Assembly (NCBI GenBank): GCA_013349735.1
Contig: DUZC01000092.1
Location: 1 to 7,968 of the forward strand
Direction of reading: 5' to 3'
Length of the DNA stretch: 7,968 nt
Origin: Rhodospirillaceae bacterium
GTDB lineage: Bacteria > Pseudomonadota > Alphaproteobacteria > Rhodospirillales > Magnetospirillaceae
The position numbers and the translations under genes are program-made. Position 1 is the first letter of the stretch; every line of letters starts with the position of its first letter. The notes beneath the pieces were generated by a model that saw only the letters and a list, made by a program, of their open reading frames with translations, ran no database searches and was not told the DNA's origin. This document shows positions 6,126 through 7,968 of this stretch, piece after piece.

Positions 6126-7968
6126 CAGCAAACCTTTTCAAAGATTTACTAAGATAGGGCTTTAGATAATGACCGGTGTGGCTCAGCGTTGAGGCTGCAA
6201 TCGCCTCGGGGGACCCGGTGGCGATGAGTTGGCCACCACCGGTGCCGCCGTCGGGACCGAGATCGATGATCCAATCGGCGGTTTTTATCACCTCAAGATT
6301 ATGTTCTATGACCAAAACGGTGTTGCCGGTATCCACCAAAGTGTGCAGCACCTCCAGCAATTTGCGGACATCGTCAAAATGCAGGCCAGTGGTCGGTTCA
6401 TCTAGAATATAAAGAGTACCCCCCGTGGCGCGGCGGGCCAATTCCTTGGCCAGTTTAACCCGCTGGGCTTCTCCTCCGGACAGTGTCGTCGCCTGCTGGC
6501 CAAGATGGATATAGCCAAGCCCAACCCGTTTTAACGTTTCCATTTTATCGCGGATGGAAGGAACGGCCTTAAAAAAATCCGCAGCCTCTTCAACTGTCAT
6601 ATCGAGAACATCGGCAATATTTTTGTTTTTAAAGGATATTTCAAGCGTCTCTCGGTTGTAACGTTTACCCTTGCAAACATCACATTGGACGTAAACATCC
6701 GGTAAAAAATGCATTTCGATCTTGATCAAGCCGTCACCCTGACAGGCTTCGCACCGTCCGCCTTTAACGTTAAAGCTAAAGCGGCCGGCTTTATACCCAC
6801 GCGCTTTGGCTTCGGGTAAATTGGTAAACCAGTCGCGAATGGGGGTGAAGGCGCCGGTATAGGTCGCAGGATTAGAGCGCGGTGTCCGTCCGATCGGTGA
6901 TTGATCGATATCGACAATTTTGTCGATGAAATGAAGTCCTTCGATAGTTTGGTGCGGGGCGGCATGTTCGCGCGCCCCGTTAAGTCGCCTGGCCAACGCC
7001 TTGTAAAGTGTCTCAATAACCAAGGTGGATTTTCCACCGCCTGAAACCCCGGTTACACAGATAAAGGTCGACAGGGGAAAGTCGACCGTGATGTTCCGCA
7101 GGTTATTGCCGGTTGCGCCGATAACCCGTAAATGCTGGCCGCTACCGGTTCGACGGCGCAAAGGCAGTGGGATCGCTTGCTGCCCGGTAAGATAGAGGCC
7201 GGTAAGGCTGGCGGGGTTCTGCATAACCTGTTCCGGGGTGCCCTGGGCGACGATTTCGCCGCCATGAATGCCGGCGCCGGGTCCCATATCAATCAAATAA
7301 TCGGCCGATCGGATGGCGTCTTCGTCATGTTCTACGACGATAACCGTATTCCCAAGGTCGCGCAGGCGTTTCAGCGTCGCCAGCAGACGGTCATTATCCC
7401 GCTGATGCAATCCGATCGAGGGTTCATCTAAAACATAAAGCACTCCGGTCAGGCCTGAACCAATTTGCGAAGCAAGCCGGATCCGTTGGGATTCGCCACC
7501 CGAAAGGGTGCCTGAATTGCGCCCCAGAGAAAGATAGTCCAACCCCACATCTACCAAAAAGCCAAGCCTTTCATTGATTTCCCGAAGAATGCGACGGGCA
7601 ATTTCCTGATCCTTGGGGCGTAATTGCTGGTTGAGGTCTGCAAACCATTGGCGCGCCTGGCCTATAGAAAGTTGCGTCACTTCAGCGATATTCCGCCCGG
7701 CCACCTTGACGGCCAGGGCCTGTGGTTTAAGGCGGGCCCCTTGGCAAATTTCGCAAGGCGCCGTGACCTGGAAACGGGATAATTCTTCGCGGACCCAACT
7801 GGAATCGGTTTCCTTGAAGCGCCGTTCAAGGTTGGGGATCACCCCTTCAAACGGCTTTTGGCTGGTATGGGCCCGGGTGCCGTCTTCATAGCGCATGGGC
7901 ACAATTTCATCGCCAGAACCGTAAAGAATCGCCTGTCGGGCGGCATCCGGCAATTCTCCGAACGGCTG
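6118..7968 (-). CDS. uvrA: excinuclease ABC subunit A, C-terminal two thirds (5' end outside window)
   Basis: UvrA is the DNA-damage-sensing ATPase of nucleotide excision repair; as a dimer it finds lesions and loads UvrB. The frame is open from the window edge to a TGA at 6118-6120, giving 616 visible residues of about 950. In visible numbering from 7968: a Cys pair in CEICQGARLKPQAL (72-85); the first ABC signature LSGGESQRIRL (155-165) with Walker B LYVLDEPSIGLH (177-188); the second-domain Walker A GVSGGGKS (307-314); the zinc finger C-X2-C-X19-C-X2-C (Cys 406, 409, 429, 432) that contacts damaged DNA; the second signature LSGGEAQRVKL (496-506); and Walker B LYILDEPTTGLH (519-530). The N-terminal Walker A and UvrB-binding region lie beyond the window. 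Drug-resistance UvrA paralogues exist, but the complete zinc finger and typical spacing fit the housekeeping protein. The promoter, and any LexA box, would be outside the window. Its 3' end overlaps the convergent thioesterase gene by 8 bases. Confidence 0.97.
   Translation of the reverse strand, partial: QPFGELPDAARQAILYGSGDEIVPMRYEDGTRAHTSQKPFEGVIPNLERRFKETDSSWVREELSRFQVTAPCEICQGARLKPQALAVKVAGRNIAEVTQLSIGQARQWFADLNQQLRPKDQEIARRILREINERLGFLVDVGLDYLSLGRNSGTLSGGESQRIRLASQIGSGLTGVLYVLDEPSIGLHQRDNDRLLATLKRLRDLGNTVIVVEHDEDAIRSADYLIDMGPGAGIHGGEIVAQGTPEQVMQNPASLTGLYLTGQQAIPLPLRRRTGSGQHLRVIGATGNNLRNITVDFPLSTFICVTGVSGGGKSTLVIETLYKALARRLNGAREHAAPHQTIEGLHFIDKIVDIDQSPIGRTPRSNPATYTGAFTPIRDWFTNLPEAKARGYKAGRFSFNVKGGRCEACQGDGLIKIEMHFLPDVYVQCDVCKGKRYNRETLEISFKNKNIADVLDMTVEEAADFFKAVPSIRDKMETLKRVGLGYIHLGQQATTLSGGEAQRVKLAKELARRATGGTLYILDEPTTGLHFDDVRKLLEVLHTLVDTGNTVLVIEHNLEVIKTADWIIDLGPDGGTGGGQLIATGSPEAIAASTLSHTGHYLKPYLSKSLKRFAVI

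Noticed and set aside
7032..7064. Walker A of the second UvrA ATPase domain reads GVSGGGKS rather than the common GVSGSGKS.
   Set aside because: It still fits the P-loop consensus, and I believe the Gly variant is common in alphaproteobacterial UvrA, so it is not a sign of inactivation.
6726..7431. Open frames of 79-103 codons on both strands inside uvrA, and similar ones inside the chemoreceptor, hpnE and trmFO genes.
   Set aside because: They lie wholly within clearly conserved genes in other frames, have biased composition and match no family I know. They are shadow frames.
1..7968. Searches by eye for tRNA or rRNA genes, CRISPR repeats, insertion sequences, long direct repeats and phage or defence genes.
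   Set aside because: Nothing was found. Conserved protein-coding genes fill nearly the whole window and the gaps are 50, 80 and 153 bases.

Overview
The window looks like an ordinary stretch of housekeeping chromosome from an alphaproteobacterium, most likely a free-living, motile member of the Rhodospirillales or a close relative. Three things point there: a bacterial counterpart of the mitochondrial complex I assembly factor NDUFAF6, a hopanoid/squalene desaturase of the HpnE type, and a soluble chemotaxis receptor with a C-terminal domain that I associate with this group. The lineage is inferred from protein resemblance by eye, not from a search. I see no mobile element, RNA gene, CRISPR array or sign of recent transfer, and base composition looks even throughout.

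Layout from left to right: the C-terminal part of nadB (+, cut by the window edge); a soluble methyl-accepting chemotaxis protein (-); a 153-base gap; hpnE (-); an 80-base divergent gap; an NDUFAF6-like squalene/phytoene-synthase-fold gene (+, GTG start); trmFO (-); a 50-base divergent gap; a small hotdog-fold thioesterase (+); and the C-terminal two thirds of uvrA (-, cut by the window edge). Coding density is very high and no gene-free stretch exceeds 153 bases.

The genes do not form one pathway. They cover NAD synthesis (NadB), chemosensing, squalene/hopanoid lipid synthesis (HpnE), probable respiratory complex I assembly (NDUFAF6-like), tRNA modification (TrmFO), acyl-CoA or acyl-ACP hydrolysis (thioesterase) and nucleotide excision repair (UvrA). 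Orientation alternates almost gene by gene, so most are probably single-gene transcription units. The most striking structural feature is that all three convergent gene pairs overlap at their 3' ends, by 4, 33 and 8 bases, with no intrinsic terminator visible at any of them.

I did not find a convincing new biological system. The points most worth a second look are the loss of both catalytic Asp-rich motifs in the synthase-fold protein beside hpnE, the unassigned C-terminal domain of the chemoreceptor, a residue change at the expected active site of the thioesterase, and the serial tail-to-tail overlaps.
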